Positions 36,909-45,609 are shown, numbered from the stretch's first letter. The stretch: 64,000 nt of DNA from Paraburkholderia sacchari (GCF_000785435.2 NZ_JTDB02000001.1:648499-712498); one strand, 5' to 3'. Numbers and translations: made by a program. The notes: generated by a model from the sequence alone, not told the origin.

Positions 36909-37005
36909 TGCTGTGGCTGTCGGCGTGTCTTGGGGTGTTTTAGTATTTTTTCTTCGCGCGGCGTGGTTTACTATTAACCCATCGTCAATCCCCCTATGAC
37001 ACGCC

Positions 37006-38004
37006 ATGCATCCCCCCACCTTCAACGACCGTCGAGGAATCGACGCGCTGAGTCACGATCTTGAAGGCGCGCGGGACTGGATGGCGTCGATTTGCGGCCC
37101 CCATGGGCTGCAGGTGCGCAGCCCGAAAGAACTGCAATTCCATCATTCTGGAACGGTGATGCGTTCCATGGCCAGCACGTTGGGATACGTTGAGTACGGC
37201 ACCGACGTTACCGTCTCGGTGCACAATGACGCGCCGCTCAACAGCTACAGCGTGAGCCTGCCACTCACCGGCCAGCAGGAGCTCGCCGCGCAGGGCCGCT
37301 TATGGCTGTCGGACCAGGACAGGGGCCTCGTTCTTTCGCCGCATGAGACGCAGGAGCTTGCGATCATGGGCAATTGCCGGAAGATCATCGTTTCAATACC
37401 GAGTCCGGCTCTTCGTCAGGTTCTCGAGGGACTTCTGCAGCGCCCGCTCGAAGCGGCATTGACGTTTGAGCCGCAGATGAACGCCACCGAAGGCGATCAG
37501 GCCGCCTGGTGGCGCATGGTCAAGTTTCTGCTGGCCGAGATGGGACAGGCGGGGCCGCTGCTCAATCACCAGCAAATGGCAGGGGATTTCGAGCAGGCGT
37601 TGATCAAAGGCCTGCTGCTCTCCCAGCCCCACAATTATTCGCAGGCGCTTGCCGAGGCGATGCGTCCTTCGTGCCCGCACTATTTGTTGCGCGCGAAACA
37701 GTTCATTCACGAAAACGCCCGAGAAGACATCACGCTCGAAGACATCGAGCGTGCAGCGGGGGTGTCCCGCTACAAACTGTTCGAAGGCTTCCGGCAGCAC
37801 TTTGGGCTTGCGCCCATGGCGTATCTGAAACGGCACCGGCTAGAAGCGGTGCGGCGCGACATGCTCTCCGACTGCTCTGAGCGCAACGTTTCGTCCATTG
37901 CGATGAACTGGGGATTTTCGCATCTCGGCCGATTTTCCAACGACTACAGGCAACTCTTCGGCGAGACGCCATCGCAGACGCTCAAGCGTGCGGCAAGACG
38001 TTAG
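37006..38004 (+). CDS. antR: AraC/XylS-family activator (AntR-like)
   Basis: A 332-residue regulator. The N-terminal half is an AraC_binding_2 sensor domain; the C-terminal 100 residues hold two helix-turn-helix units (ITLEDIERAAGVSRYKLFEG; SSIAMNWGFSHLGRFSNDY) with the final FGETPSQTLK. It follows antABC in the same direction, as antR does in Pseudomonas. It probably activates ant and also cat through the GGATA repeats at 33711-33884 in response to anthranilate. Its recognition helix is close to that of the AraC protein at 43586. Confidence 0.82.
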   Translation: MHPPTFNDRRGIDALSHDLEGARDWMASICGPHGLQVRSPKELQFHHSGTVMRSMASTLGYVEYGTDVTVSVHNDAPLNSYSVSLPLTGQQELAAQGRLWLSDQDRGLVLSPHETQELAIMGNCRKIIVSIPSPALRQVLEGLLQRPLEAALTFEPQMNATEGDQAAWWRMVKFLLAEMGQAGPLLNHQQMAGDFEQALIKGLLLSQPHNYSQALAEAMRPSCPHYLLRAKQFIHENAREDITLEDIERAAGVSRYKLFEGFRQHFGLAPMAYLKRHRLEAVRRDMLSDCSERNVSSIAMNWGFSHLGRFSNDYRQLFGETPSQTLKRAARR

Positions 38005-38294
38005 TTCACTTGGCTTTGTGTTACGCGATGTCAGCATGGAGGACATGCGCATGGCCGGACACAAGGACGTTGCGCCGTTTAATGAGGCAAGTTATGCGCC
38101 TTGGTACAGCGTGAAGGCAGGTTCAGGACGTGCGAACAGCGTTCTGCGAACTGTCAACACATCCTGGGCCTGAGCAAGGGGGGCAGGTTCACCGGAGGGG
38201 GCCATTAACGAATGTCTCTATAAACATTCGCTTTCGCCATATCCGCAGACTCAACTCCAGTTTGCGGATATGGCGAAATTTCGTGGTCGGAAAG
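38005..38294. other. Convergent intergenic gap with a strong hairpin
   Basis: No convincing gene. A 40-codon frame with GGAGG at 38038-38042 starts at 38051 but resembles nothing I know. The main feature is the inverted repeat at 38232-38278, listed separately. A smaller repeat, CGAATGT/ACATTCG, lies just before it. Confidence 0.5.
38232..38278. terminator. Perfect 16-bp inverted repeat between convergent operons
   Basis: TTTCGCCATATCCGCA (38232-38247) pairs perfectly with TGCGGATATGGCGAAA (38263-38278) around a 15-base loop and is followed by TTTCG. It lies between the end of antR and the end of the leftward indole-type operon, so a bidirectional terminator is likely. Each arm also contains TATCCGC/GCGGATA, the same core as the AraC-type sites elsewhere, so a regulatory role is an alternative. 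Confidence 0.6.
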
Positions 38295-39251
38295 TCACTG
38301 GAAGTGATGCACGTAACGCAGAACCAGGCGGGTTCCCTCGGGCCGGTTGCGCGCATCCGCCTCGAAATAGGCATTGAACAGCAGGTGGTCGTGCTGGGAG
38401 AAGCTATACATCGCCCCCGGGCCGATCGCCCATACCGCTTCACGCTGCCCGGACACATTCTGGCCATTCACCTTCATGTCGGTGATCTGGCGCAGCCAGT
38501 AGCCGTTGAGGCCGATTCGCAAACCCGGCATCACCTCATATTCCGTGGCGATATTGGCGTGCAGCGCCTGTCCGGCCTGTGATGACGTCACCCCGTCCCC
38601 CAATCCCTGATACGGTCGATTATTCCTGGCGTTCCAGAGGTAGTGCAGCCGCCATGAAACCGTCCACTTGGGATTGATCCAGACTGTCGCCGCCCAGTAC
38701 GGGTCGATAGACCAGAACCCGCTGCCGGGGTTAATCGCTTTGCCTGGGTCGTAGGCGCCTGTTGGCGCAATGATCTGGAGTTCGAAGCGGTGCGCGAAGC
38801 GCGGTCCGTCCGGGCCCATGACTGGATCGAACTGGATGAACGGCCCGATAAGCACATCGCCGAAGCCCGTGCGTGCGTTCAGCGCCACGTTGCCCATGCC
38901 GTCGTCGGTGTGGGCAGAGGCCACCCACGGCAGGATTACGTCGATGCCTGGATGCGCGCCGGCAATCTTGAACGGCGACTGGTAAACGAGTTGCGTCAGG
39001 CCCGCGAAGATATCGATGTTCTGCTTCGGCAAAGCAACCTTGTTACCCGCATTGTCGTTAATGCGGTCGGCCGTGTAGTACTCGAGGTACTGCGTTCCAT
39101 ACCAGCCTGGTCCGGCCGGCGGCGCACCGTCCAGGAAGCTTGTAAAGCCCAGGTTAATGTTGGGCAGGTCGCCGGCTGTTGCCGATGTGGTATCCATCAG
39201 ACCACACACAGCGAAGCACAGACACAGCATGCGGGACGCGGAGCGCTTCAT
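38295..39251 (-). CDS. Outer-membrane channel, phenol-degradation MetA/SphA type
   Basis: A 318-residue protein with a signal peptide (about residues 1-27) and a beta-barrel pattern ending in an aromatic-containing terminus (RLVLRYVHHFQ). Segments such as FGDVLIGPFIQFDPV, RFELQIIAPTGAYDPG and GFWSIDPYWAATVW are typical of the Phenol_MetA_deg family, which accompanies styrene, indole and phenol pathways and is thought to admit hydrophobic aromatics. ATG 39251 has AAAGGTAA six bases ahead. Last gene of the five-gene leftward operon; corresponds in order to the channel gene of iif-type clusters. Confidence 0.82.
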   Translation of the reverse strand: MKRSASRMLCLCFAVCGLMDTTSATAGDLPNINLGFTSFLDGAPPAGPGWYGTQYLEYYTADRINDNAGNKVALPKQNIDIFAGLTQLVYQSPFKIAGAHPGIDVILPWVASAHTDDGMGNVALNARTGFGDVLIGPFIQFDPVMGPDGPRFAHRFELQIIAPTGAYDPGKAINPGSGFWSIDPYWAATVWINPKWTVSWRLHYLWNARNNRPYQGLGDGVTSSQAGQALHANIATEYEVMPGLRIGLNGYWLRQITDMKVNGQNVSGQREAVWAIGPGAMYSFSQHDHLLFNAYFEADARNRPEGTRLVLRYVHHFQ

Positions 39252-39290
39252 GCGATTACCTTTATACATATGGATCACTAAATAATCAGA

Positions 39291-39824
39291 TCAAATGCGA
39301 GCCGGATTATTGACTACCGCACCGTACTGCCCGGAATGGAAGACCAGCGGCGCGTGCCCATCTGCTTCGAAATGCTCGATCTGCCCGATAAAGATCACGT
39401 GATCGCCGCCATCGTGTTGCGCCAGGTTGCGGCACACGAAGTGCGCGCTGCATCCATCCAGCACCATGGCGCCCCCGAGGCTTTCGCGGCAGGCCACGCC
39501 GGCGTACTTGTCCGGCGACGCCCTCGAAAAACGGCGCGACAGTTCGATCTGGTCTTCGGCCAACACGTTGATCGCGAAGTGCCCGGCATTGACGAAATCC
39601 GCGCAACTGGGCGACGTCTTGCCAATACTCCAGAGCACAAGAGGTGGATCGAGCGACAACGATGCAAACGAGTTCGCAGTCAGACCAATCTTGCGTCCGT
39701 CCCGGGCGGCGGCCGTGATGACGGTGACGCCCGTCGGATACTGCCCGAACGCGTTGCGCAATTGCCGCATCGCATTGAGCAGGTCATCAGGTTTCGCGGC
39801 GGCAGGTTCGAGCGTGCTGCACAT
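39291..39824 (-). CDS. Flavin reductase of a two-component monooxygenase (StyB/IifD-like)
   Basis: A 177-residue NADH:FAD reductase of the flavin reductase-like split-barrel family: RNAFGQYPTGVTVITAAARD, LTANSFASLSLDPPLVLWSI, NAGHFAINVLAEDQ, and DHVIFIGQIEHFEADGHAPL. It delivers reduced FAD to the StyA-like oxygenase encoded 23 bases upstream. ATG 39824 has AGGAG 8-10 bases ahead; the longer frame into the styA gene is not needed. Confidence 0.9.
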   Translation of the reverse strand: MCSTLEPAAAKPDDLLNAMRQLRNAFGQYPTGVTVITAAARDGRKIGLTANSFASLSLDPPLVLWSIGKTSPSCADFVNAGHFAINVLAEDQIELSRRFSRASPDKYAGVACRESLGGAMVLDGCSAHFVCRNLAQHDGGDHVIFIGQIEHFEADGHAPLVFHSGQYGAVVNNPARI

Positions 39825-39847
39825 GAGTTTTCTCCTTTTCGTATTCA

Positions 39848-41086
39848 TTACGCGGCGCGAGCAGCGTGTTCGTTGATCACCGCCATGCAGGCGGCCGGAT
39901 CGAACCACCACGGCGAGAAGGTGCGCGGGTCGTCGAAACCATTGGCAATCGTCGAAGCCAGGGAAGGAAATTGACCGGCCGCGCCGAGCAATTCGAGAAT
40001 GTGCGGCGGCGGCGGCGTGAGCATCGAGTTCGTCCACTTGACGACCGCTTGCGCATACGACCAGTAACGCTCGAAAGTCTGCTGCATCCAATCCTCGCTG
40101 AAGGAAGCACTATTGCGTTCGAGAATGGCGTCGAGATAGACCTTCGTGCACTTGGCGGCATTGTTCGAACCTTGGCCTGTAATCGGATCGTTCACGACGA
40201 TCGCGTCGGCCATGCCGAACACGGTCTTGCCGGAAGGCAGCCGGAAGTACGGGTTGCGCACAGTTGGCGCGAAACGGCCGCTCAGCACACCGTTGGGGTC
40301 GGTCAGTTCGACGTTGGCGCAGCGCTCGGCCTCCCACGGCAGGTATTGGCGGAGAAAGGCGAGGCTGGTCTCGAGATGTTGCTCAGGTGTCTTGACGTTT
40401 GCCCAGCAATCGAGCGGGCCGCCCGGAATGCCTTCGAACACCATGATTTCGCACGGCCCCGTGGTGGTCAGCGCGGGGAACACAAAATACTCACCCACGC
40501 CCGGGATCAGGTTGAAGCGCACACGCGAGTAAGGTGTCGACGGCGTCATGCCCTTCACGTACGTCAGCGCCAGCGCGCGCTGCGGCTTGTCGAACGGGCT
40601 GCGCTCAGCGTTGCGGCCCAGCTGGTTGACAATCTCGCCCTTGCCGGCGGCGAGCAGCACGAGGTCATGACTTTTCGCGAGCTCTTCCATTTCAGGTATG
40701 CCCACGTCGCAGATTCGTACTTCGGCGCCACGCTCGACGACAGCTTCGAGCCAGGCCGACATCTTCACGCGCTGATCCACGGATTGCGCAGGGTGAGTCA
40801 GGCGAGCGGACCAGTCAATCGCCTTGCGGCCTGGCACGTCGGGATGCGGCACCGCGAGGCCAATGCCTTCTACGGGCGGGCAAGCTGCATCCCACCAGTT
40901 CAGACCGAGATCGCGCTCGATCTGCAGCGACGCGTTGAACATGCACTGGCTCGACATGACTTTGCCGGTGCGGATTTGCTGGGCATCGCGATTGGTGGCA
41001 AGCGTGACTTGATAACCACGGGCGAGCAGAGCGAGTGCCAGTTGAAGGCCAGATTGGCCGGCGCCGACAATGGCGATTTTTCTCAT
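39848..41086 (-). CDS. FAD-dependent monooxygenase, StyA/IifC type (probable indole oxygenase)
   Basis: A 412-residue group E flavin monooxygenase. The FAD site is IVGAGQSGLQLALALLARGY at the N-terminus; KVMSSQCMFNASLQIERDLG, LPSGKTVFGMADAIVVNDPI and TGQGSNNAAKCTKVYLDAIL are StyA family blocks. Group E enzymes epoxidise styrene or indole using reduced FAD from a StyB partner. The neighbourhood (SDR, DLH-SnoaL fusion, MetA channel, divergent AraC) matches indole-oxidising iif/ind clusters as I remember them, in which this enzyme makes the indole 2,3-epoxide/dihydrodiol. No styrene-oxide isomerase or phenylacetaldehyde dehydrogenase is present, which argues against styrene. Confidence 0.88.
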   Translation of the reverse strand: MRKIAIVGAGQSGLQLALALLARGYQVTLATNRDAQQIRTGKVMSSQCMFNASLQIERDLGLNWWDAACPPVEGIGLAVPHPDVPGRKAIDWSARLTHPAQSVDQRVKMSAWLEAVVERGAEVRICDVGIPEMEELAKSHDLVLLAAGKGEIVNQLGRNAERSPFDKPQRALALTYVKGMTPSTPYSRVRFNLIPGVGEYFVFPALTTTGPCEIMVFEGIPGGPLDCWANVKTPEQHLETSLAFLRQYLPWEAERCANVELTDPNGVLSGRFAPTVRNPYFRLPSGKTVFGMADAIVVNDPITGQGSNNAAKCTKVYLDAILERNSASFSEDWMQQTFERYWSYAQAVVKWTNSMLTPPPPHILELLGAAGQFPSLASTIANGFDDPRTFSPWWFDPAACMAVINEHAARAA

Positions 41087-41140
41087 GATGAATACCTCGA
41101 AGTCGATAATTTAAGGAAAGGTGTCCGCGGGTGCCCGGTC

Positions 41141-41929
41141 TTACTCAGCGAGCTTCGGAATGGCCGGTACGGCCTGCTCGGGGCCCATCGCCGAATAGCC
41201 GCCATCGACGGCGTAATCGGCTCCGGTCACGAAGCTCGCTGCATCGGTGCACAGGAAGGTGACGACATGCGCGATTTCCTCCGGGTTGCCGACGCGTCCG
41301 AGCAGATGAAAGGGCGCGGCCACGCGGTCCGTCTTTGCGCGGTCGCCATGCGTGAGTTCGTCCATCACGCGCGACCAGGTCCAGCCGGGCGAAACCGAAT
41401 TCACACGAATCCCGTCTTGGGACAGGTCCATCGCCATATTGCGCGTGAGTGCCTTGAGTGCGGCTTTCGAGGTCGGGTATAGCCACCGTCCCGTTTGCGC
41501 GCACTCGGCGGAGATCGAACTGAAGTTGACGATCGAGCCGCCGCCGCGCTTGACCATATACGGATGCACGGCCTTGACCAGCATGACCGCCGAGATCACG
41601 TTCACGTTCATCGCGGCGAGCCAGTCGTTGCGGCCTGCCTGGATGCCATTGTCAACATAGCTGCAGGCCAGATTGACGAGGATGTCGATACCGCCGAACT
41701 GCTTCGCGGTTCTCGCAACTGCTTGCCCAAGCGCGCTGTCGCTAGTGATATCCGTTTCGATGAAAAGGCCGTTGGCGCCGAGCGCATCAGCCACGCGTGC
41801 GCCGTTCTCGACATCGATATCGAGCACGGCAACGCTGGCGCCGGCAGCAGCGAGATCCCGGGCGACGGCCGCGCCGATCAGCGTGGCACCGCCCGTCACG
41901 ATGGCGGTCTTGCCTGCGAGTGAGGTCAT
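41141..41929 (-). CDS. Short-chain dehydrogenase (IifB-like, candidate indole dihydrodiol dehydrogenase)
   Basis: A 262-residue classical SDR: cofactor motif TGGATLIG, acidic D37 in VAVLDIDVE suggesting NAD(H), catalytic S138, Y151 and K155 (YPTSKAALK), and GRVGNPEEIAHVVTFLC. ATG 41929 has GGAG nine bases upstream; ATG 41944 has no site. Its place between the fusion gene and the StyA-like gene fits oxidation of a cis-dihydrodiol to 3-hydroxyindolin-2-one. It is not the benD of the neighbouring dioxygenase operon by position or strand. Confidence 0.85.
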   Translation of the reverse strand: MTSLAGKTAIVTGGATLIGAAVARDLAAAGASVAVLDIDVENGARVADALGANGLFIETDITSDSALGQAVARTAKQFGGIDILVNLACSYVDNGIQAGRNDWLAAMNVNVISAVMLVKAVHPYMVKRGGGSIVNFSSISAECAQTGRWLYPTSKAALKALTRNMAMDLSQDGIRVNSVSPGWTWSRVMDELTHGDRAKTDRVAAPFHLLGRVGNPEEIAHVVTFLCTDAASFVTGADYAVDGGYSAMGPEQAVPAIPKLAE

Positions 41930-41965
41930 GATGGCTTGCTCCATGTTCTTGAGAGGAGGATTCGG

Positions 41966-43210
41966 TCAGTGGGCGTCGTTGGCAGGGACGCTGTCCTGCC
42001 AGCGCTTCATCAGCGTGTTCGAGGGGAGCGTTTCGTCGAGCAGTTTGCGGGCGGTATCGACGCCTGTGGTGGGCAGCCCACTCGGGTCGAGCAGCCCGAT
42101 CTGCACGAGCACGCTGGCCTGATCCCAATAGATGTGCTCGTGATAGAGCTTGTTGCCGCGGAATTTCACCACCGCCAGTAGCGGAATCTCGACGCGCTTG
42201 CCGGTTGGCGCGATGCCGGGCAGCATCCAGTCGATCTCGGTGGTGTGCGTGAAGCAGAACAGCGTTTCGTCGACGATCTGCGTGGCACCGATGGTGCGCG
42301 AGATCGGCATGATCGTCGTGTCGGGCGGATTGGCGTGCACGAAGTGGTGGCTGTAGAAGCGCTTCAACTCGGTGTAGCCCACGCCGCCGGTGAGTGTCGG
42401 GATATGGTTGACGTAGGGCTCGGCCACCATCGTCGCCATCGTGGCGTCCACGTCGCGTGTCGCGAACTCGTGGGCGAGATGTTCTTCCCACAGCGCCGAG
42501 AGATCGTAATGCGGCCCCATTGCCTTGCGAAACGCGGCCACCGCGCGCTCGTGCGCCATCATCGCCGAAGGTTTGTCGAAATGGTCGCCTCCTTGGCGCG
42601 CGAACGCGTGGTCGACGCCTGGATAGACGTACACCTCCACGTTCTCGTGGTGCCCCAGCGCCGCCGTGATCTGCTGCTGCGCCTCGGGCGGACAGAATCG
42701 ATCGAGTGCGGCGATGTTCAGGACGACGCGCCCCTTGATGTTGGCCGCTTCTTCGAGGGCGCGCTCGATACCCACGCCGTAGTAGCTGACCGCGCAAGCC
42801 ACGGGAAGACGGCAGGCCGCGAGCCAGGCGAGCTTGCCGCCGAGGCAGAAACCAAGCACGCCGACCTCGCCCTGGCATTCAGGCAATGTCCGCAGTACGG
42901 CGAGCGTCGCGCCGAGATCGTCGACGCCAAGATCCTCGTCGTATTGCTGATAGAGATCGAACGCACGCGCAAAACCGGCTTCCGTATAAGCGAGTTCGAT
43001 ACCCGGTTCGACGCGCCAGAACAGGTCGGGCACCAGCACCGTGTAGCCTTCCTCAGCGTAGTAGTCGGCCACGTCGCGCATGGTCGCGTTGACACCGAAG
43101 ATCTCCTGGCACAGCACGATACCGGGTCCCGTGCCACTTGCAGGGGTTGCCAGGTAGGCCCGGAACGCGCCGCCGTCCGGGGCTGGAATATCGATGTATC
43201 TTCCTTTCAT
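41966..43210 (-). CDS. Dienelactone hydrolase-SnoaL fusion (IifA-like)
   Basis: A 414-residue two-domain protein. Residues 1-230 are an alpha/beta hydrolase of the dienelactone hydrolase family: E36 (QEIFG), nucleophile C122 (GFCLGG), D170 and H201 (DHAF). Residues about 235-400 are an NTF2/SnoaL-like barrel (HEFATRDVDATMATMVAEPY, TELKRFYSHHFVHANPPDTT). In iif clusters the equivalent product is described as a cofactor-independent oxygenase that turns 3-hydroxyindolin-2-one into anthranilate; I recall this from the literature and cannot confirm the domain match. ATG 43210 with GGAG nine bases ahead. First gene of the operon. Confidence 0.8.
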   Translation of the reverse strand: MKGRYIDIPAPDGGAFRAYLATPASGTGPGIVLCQEIFGVNATMRDVADYYAEEGYTVLVPDLFWRVEPGIELAYTEAGFARAFDLYQQYDEDLGVDDLGATLAVLRTLPECQGEVGVLGFCLGGKLAWLAACRLPVACAVSYYGVGIERALEEAANIKGRVVLNIAALDRFCPPEAQQQITAALGHHENVEVYVYPGVDHAFARQGGDHFDKPSAMMAHERAVAAFRKAMGPHYDLSALWEEHLAHEFATRDVDATMATMVAEPYVNHIPTLTGGVGYTELKRFYSHHFVHANPPDTTIMPISRTIGATQIVDETLFCFTHTTEIDWMLPGIAPTGKRVEIPLLAVVKFRGNKLYHEHIYWDQASVLVQIGLLDPSGLPTTGVDTARKLLDETLPSNTLMKRWQDSVPANDAH

Positions 43211-43285
43211 TGTGAGGCTCTCCAATAGTCTCCAACAGGTTGCGGCTCGAGTGCCCACAGTGTTCTGCGACAAAACATCTGGCTC

Positions 43286-43311
43286 TATCCGTTTCATTCA
43301 ACGGCTATCCG
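43286..43311 (-). promoter_or_regulatory. CGGATA direct repeats upstream of the indole-type operon
   Basis: On the minus strand, CGGATA occurs at 43306-43311 and 43286-43291, 20 bases apart. Both are preceded at the right distance by near-TGCA tetramers (TGGA-N6-GGATA and TGAA-N6-GGATA). The nearer copy is about 76 bases from the start codon at 43210. Same class of site as in the cat-ant region, so probably bound by an AraC/XylS-type activator (43586 or 37006). Confidence 0.58.
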
Positions 43312-43585
43312 CTGAATCCAGAAACCTGCGGATCGAGGGAAAACCCTGCCAGGCGGGCGAGGGTAATTGAGGATTGGCTGCCAGGGTGGGGCAGGCCTAC
43401 AGTACGCAGCTACGCAAAATGGCCACTTTTTTGCACCTTTGGCGTCGCCCGGCTTGCTGGAGGCCTCCGGAGCGAGGAAACTATTTAGATTCCCTACGCG
43501 GCTGTCCGCTTTCTGAAAGCGATGCATGGAGGTCGGGCAAGCCGTGCACGGATCAGGTGCAGGTGAACGTTCTTGGAGAGTTTCT

Positions 43586-44611
43586 GTGGAGCATCTTCCC
43601 GCTGCGAATGCGCTGCTCGGCGCGGACTGCTTCAATAGCGGCACCCTGTTGCTTGAATCGGGCGACCTTGACGAGGTGCGCGAGTCCGTCGGCTCGGTGT
43701 TCAAGCCTCACAAGCTCGCTCTGCTTGGCACTTCTGAACATCTGCAGAGCCATATGTATCATGCACGGCACGGGAGCCTGTCGCTTAATATGCTCGACTA
43801 TGGCGGTGACGTGACAATCGACCCCGAACGTCTCGGCAGCTTCTTCCTGTTGCAGATCCCTTTGAGCGGCGGTGCCGAAATCGAATGTGGCAACCACCGT
43901 TTCGATTCATCGCCAGGTGTTGCCTCGCTCGTATCGCCGACGCTGCCCTTGCGGATGCGCTGGATTCATTGTCCGCAAGTCGTGCTGCGCATCGAGCGCG
44001 AAGCGATCGAGCACCACTGCGCGCGCCATTTCGGCACCGAAGAGCACAGGGTGGTGGAGTTCGAGCCCGCATTCACCCTGACTTCGCCATCGGGCATGTG
44101 TCTGTTGCCGTTGCTCTCGGTGCTGGCGAATGCGTTGAGTGATCCGGCGCACCCACTGCGTCATCCATTGGCCTATGAACAGTTTGAATCCACCGTGCTC
44201 AACGCGCTCGTTTATGGGCAGGTCAACACTGCGCGCAGTGGCGCGCGACCCTTGGGCGCACCGCTTGCGCCGTTCTACGTGAAGCGCGTCGAGGAATACA
44301 TCCGCACGCATCTGCATGAACCCCTGACGATCGAGCGGCTTGCCGAATTTTCCGGGGTGAGTGCCAGCACGCTGTTTTCCGGCTTCCGCAATTGCCACGG
44401 CGTGAGCCCAATGGCATGGGTGCGTCAATTGCGTCTTGAGCGTGTGCGCGATGAACTCCGCGGCGCGGCGGCTGAACCGGTTTCCGTTACGGACGTTGCG
44501 CTCAAGTGGGGATTCGCCCACCTGGGCCGGTTCGCAATGGAGTACAAGCGGGCGTTTGGCGAATCGCCTTCGGTTTCGCTACGAAGCCGGTACGGCGGGA
44601 CACACGGCTGA
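43586..44611 (+). CDS. AraC-family regulator, divergent from the indole-type operon
   Basis: About 341 residues from GTG 43586 (GGAG seven bases ahead); the frame opens earlier at ATG 43526 without a good site. An AraC_binding_2 sensor domain (FKPHKLALLGTSEHLQ, SFFLLQIPLSGGAEIECG) is followed by two helix-turn-helix units (TIERLAEFSGVSASTLFSGF; VTDVALKWGFAHLGRFAMEY) and the tail FGESPSVSLR. Divergent position and family mark it as the activator of the 43210-38295 operon (IifR-like). Confidence 0.87.
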   Translation: MEHLPAANALLGADCFNSGTLLLESGDLDEVRESVGSVFKPHKLALLGTSEHLQSHMYHARHGSLSLNMLDYGGDVTIDPERLGSFFLLQIPLSGGAEIECGNHRFDSSPGVASLVSPTLPLRMRWIHCPQVVLRIEREAIEHHCARHFGTEEHRVVEFEPAFTLTSPSGMCLLPLLSVLANALSDPAHPLRHPLAYEQFESTVLNALVYGQVNTARSGARPLGAPLAPFYVKRVEEYIRTHLHEPLTIERLAEFSGVSASTLFSGFRNCHGVSPMAWVRQLRLERVRDELRGAAAEPVSVTDVALKWGFAHLGRFAMEYKRAFGESPSVSLRSRYGGTHG

Positions 44612-44700
44612 CGATAGCCGGTCTGGCGAACACCGTTCATGTAGACAAAAGCTTTCACTCGCCACATTGCCAATCCCTTACGGGGTGGGGCTAAGCACCC

Positions 44701-45609
44701 TCAATGAGATTCTGCGTTGTCGCTGAGCAGCGCCACCAGCCGCTTGATGTCGGCACGGTCCGACTTTGCGCCCGAAACGAAAGCGCAGTAGGGGTGGCCC
44801 AGTCTAAGCGACATTGACGACAAGGCAATCAACCGGCCCGCCTCGAGGTCTGCTCGCGCCATGACTCTCTGCCCGAGCGCCACGCCCAGCCCCAACCTCG
44901 CCGATGTAATCGCCAGACTGGAAAGCCCGACACGGCGCCCGCGTGAAGGATCGGGATGGGTGCTGGTGCCGGACTGCTCGAACCAGTCGCTCCACGTGGG
45001 ATGAGACGCATAATTCGGCCCCCAGTTGGTGTGGATAAACAGGCTCTCATGAATCTGCGCGAGGTCGAATTCATTGTTGCCATGCTTGTACCAGAAGTCC
45101 GGAGCGCAAACCGGCAGAACCTCGTCGTGAACCAGCGGGATAGCGGCAAGCGTCGGGTAATGATAGCCGCCGTAACTGATCCTGAGATCGATATCCTGGC
45201 GCACCACGTCGACTGGGTCGTCCTCCACGCGAATATCGATCGCCAACTGCGGAAAAAGATGGAGCAGCTCAGCCAGCCTGGGCGCAAGCCAAGTTTCCGC
45301 GAGAGACATTGGTACGCTGACCACGAGTCGCATGCGCATCTCGCCCTCCAGAATACGCACGGTCATGGCGGCGATATCATTCAACGCGCGCGCCGTCTGC
45401 GGGTAAATCGCGAGACCGGCATCGGTTAGCGTGATGCGATTGCCAGTTCGGACGAAGAGTTGCTTACCCAAATAGTCCTCGAGATTTCGAACCTGTTGAC
45501 TCACGGCCGCTGCCGACACGCCGAGTTCAGTTGCCGCCAAAGCGAACGCCCCCATCCGCGCCGCCACCTCGAACGCCTTGACCGCATTCAGCGGGGGTAG
45601 TCTCGACAT
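44701..45609 (-). CDS. LysR-family regulator (GcvA-like)
   Basis: A 302-residue LysR protein. The winged helix-turn-helix is at 1-65 (LPPLNAVKAFEVAARMGAFA, ELGVSAAAVSQQVRNLEDYL, LFVRTGNRITLT) and a periplasmic-binding-like effector domain follows. MSRLPPLNAVKAFE is typical of the GcvA/AmpR group. It is divergent from the 2-oxoglutarate dioxygenase gene with a 107-base gap and probably controls that gene and the binding-protein gene behind it. Confidence 0.9.
   Translation of the reverse strand: MSRLPPLNAVKAFEVAARMGAFALAATELGVSAAAVSQQVRNLEDYLGKQLFVRTGNRITLTDAGLAIYPQTARALNDIAAMTVRILEGEMRMRLVVSVPMSLAETWLAPRLAELLHLFPQLAIDIRVEDDPVDVVRQDIDLRISYGGYHYPTLAAIPLVHDEVLPVCAPDFWYKHGNNEFDLAQIHESLFIHTNWGPNYASHPTWSDWFEQSGTSTHPDPSRGRRVGLSSLAITSARLGLGVALGQRVMARADLEAGRLIALSSMSLRLGHPYCAFVSGAKSDRADIKRLVALLSDNAESH

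Noticed and set aside
38051..38173. A 40-codon frame with GGAGG upstream after antR
   Set aside because: Too short and without any recognisable motif; the site alone is not enough to call a gene.
39848..41086. A styrene-degradation assignment for the StyA-like gene
   Set aside because: No styrene-oxide isomerase or phenylacetaldehyde dehydrogenase gene is nearby, and the companion genes fit indole oxidation better.
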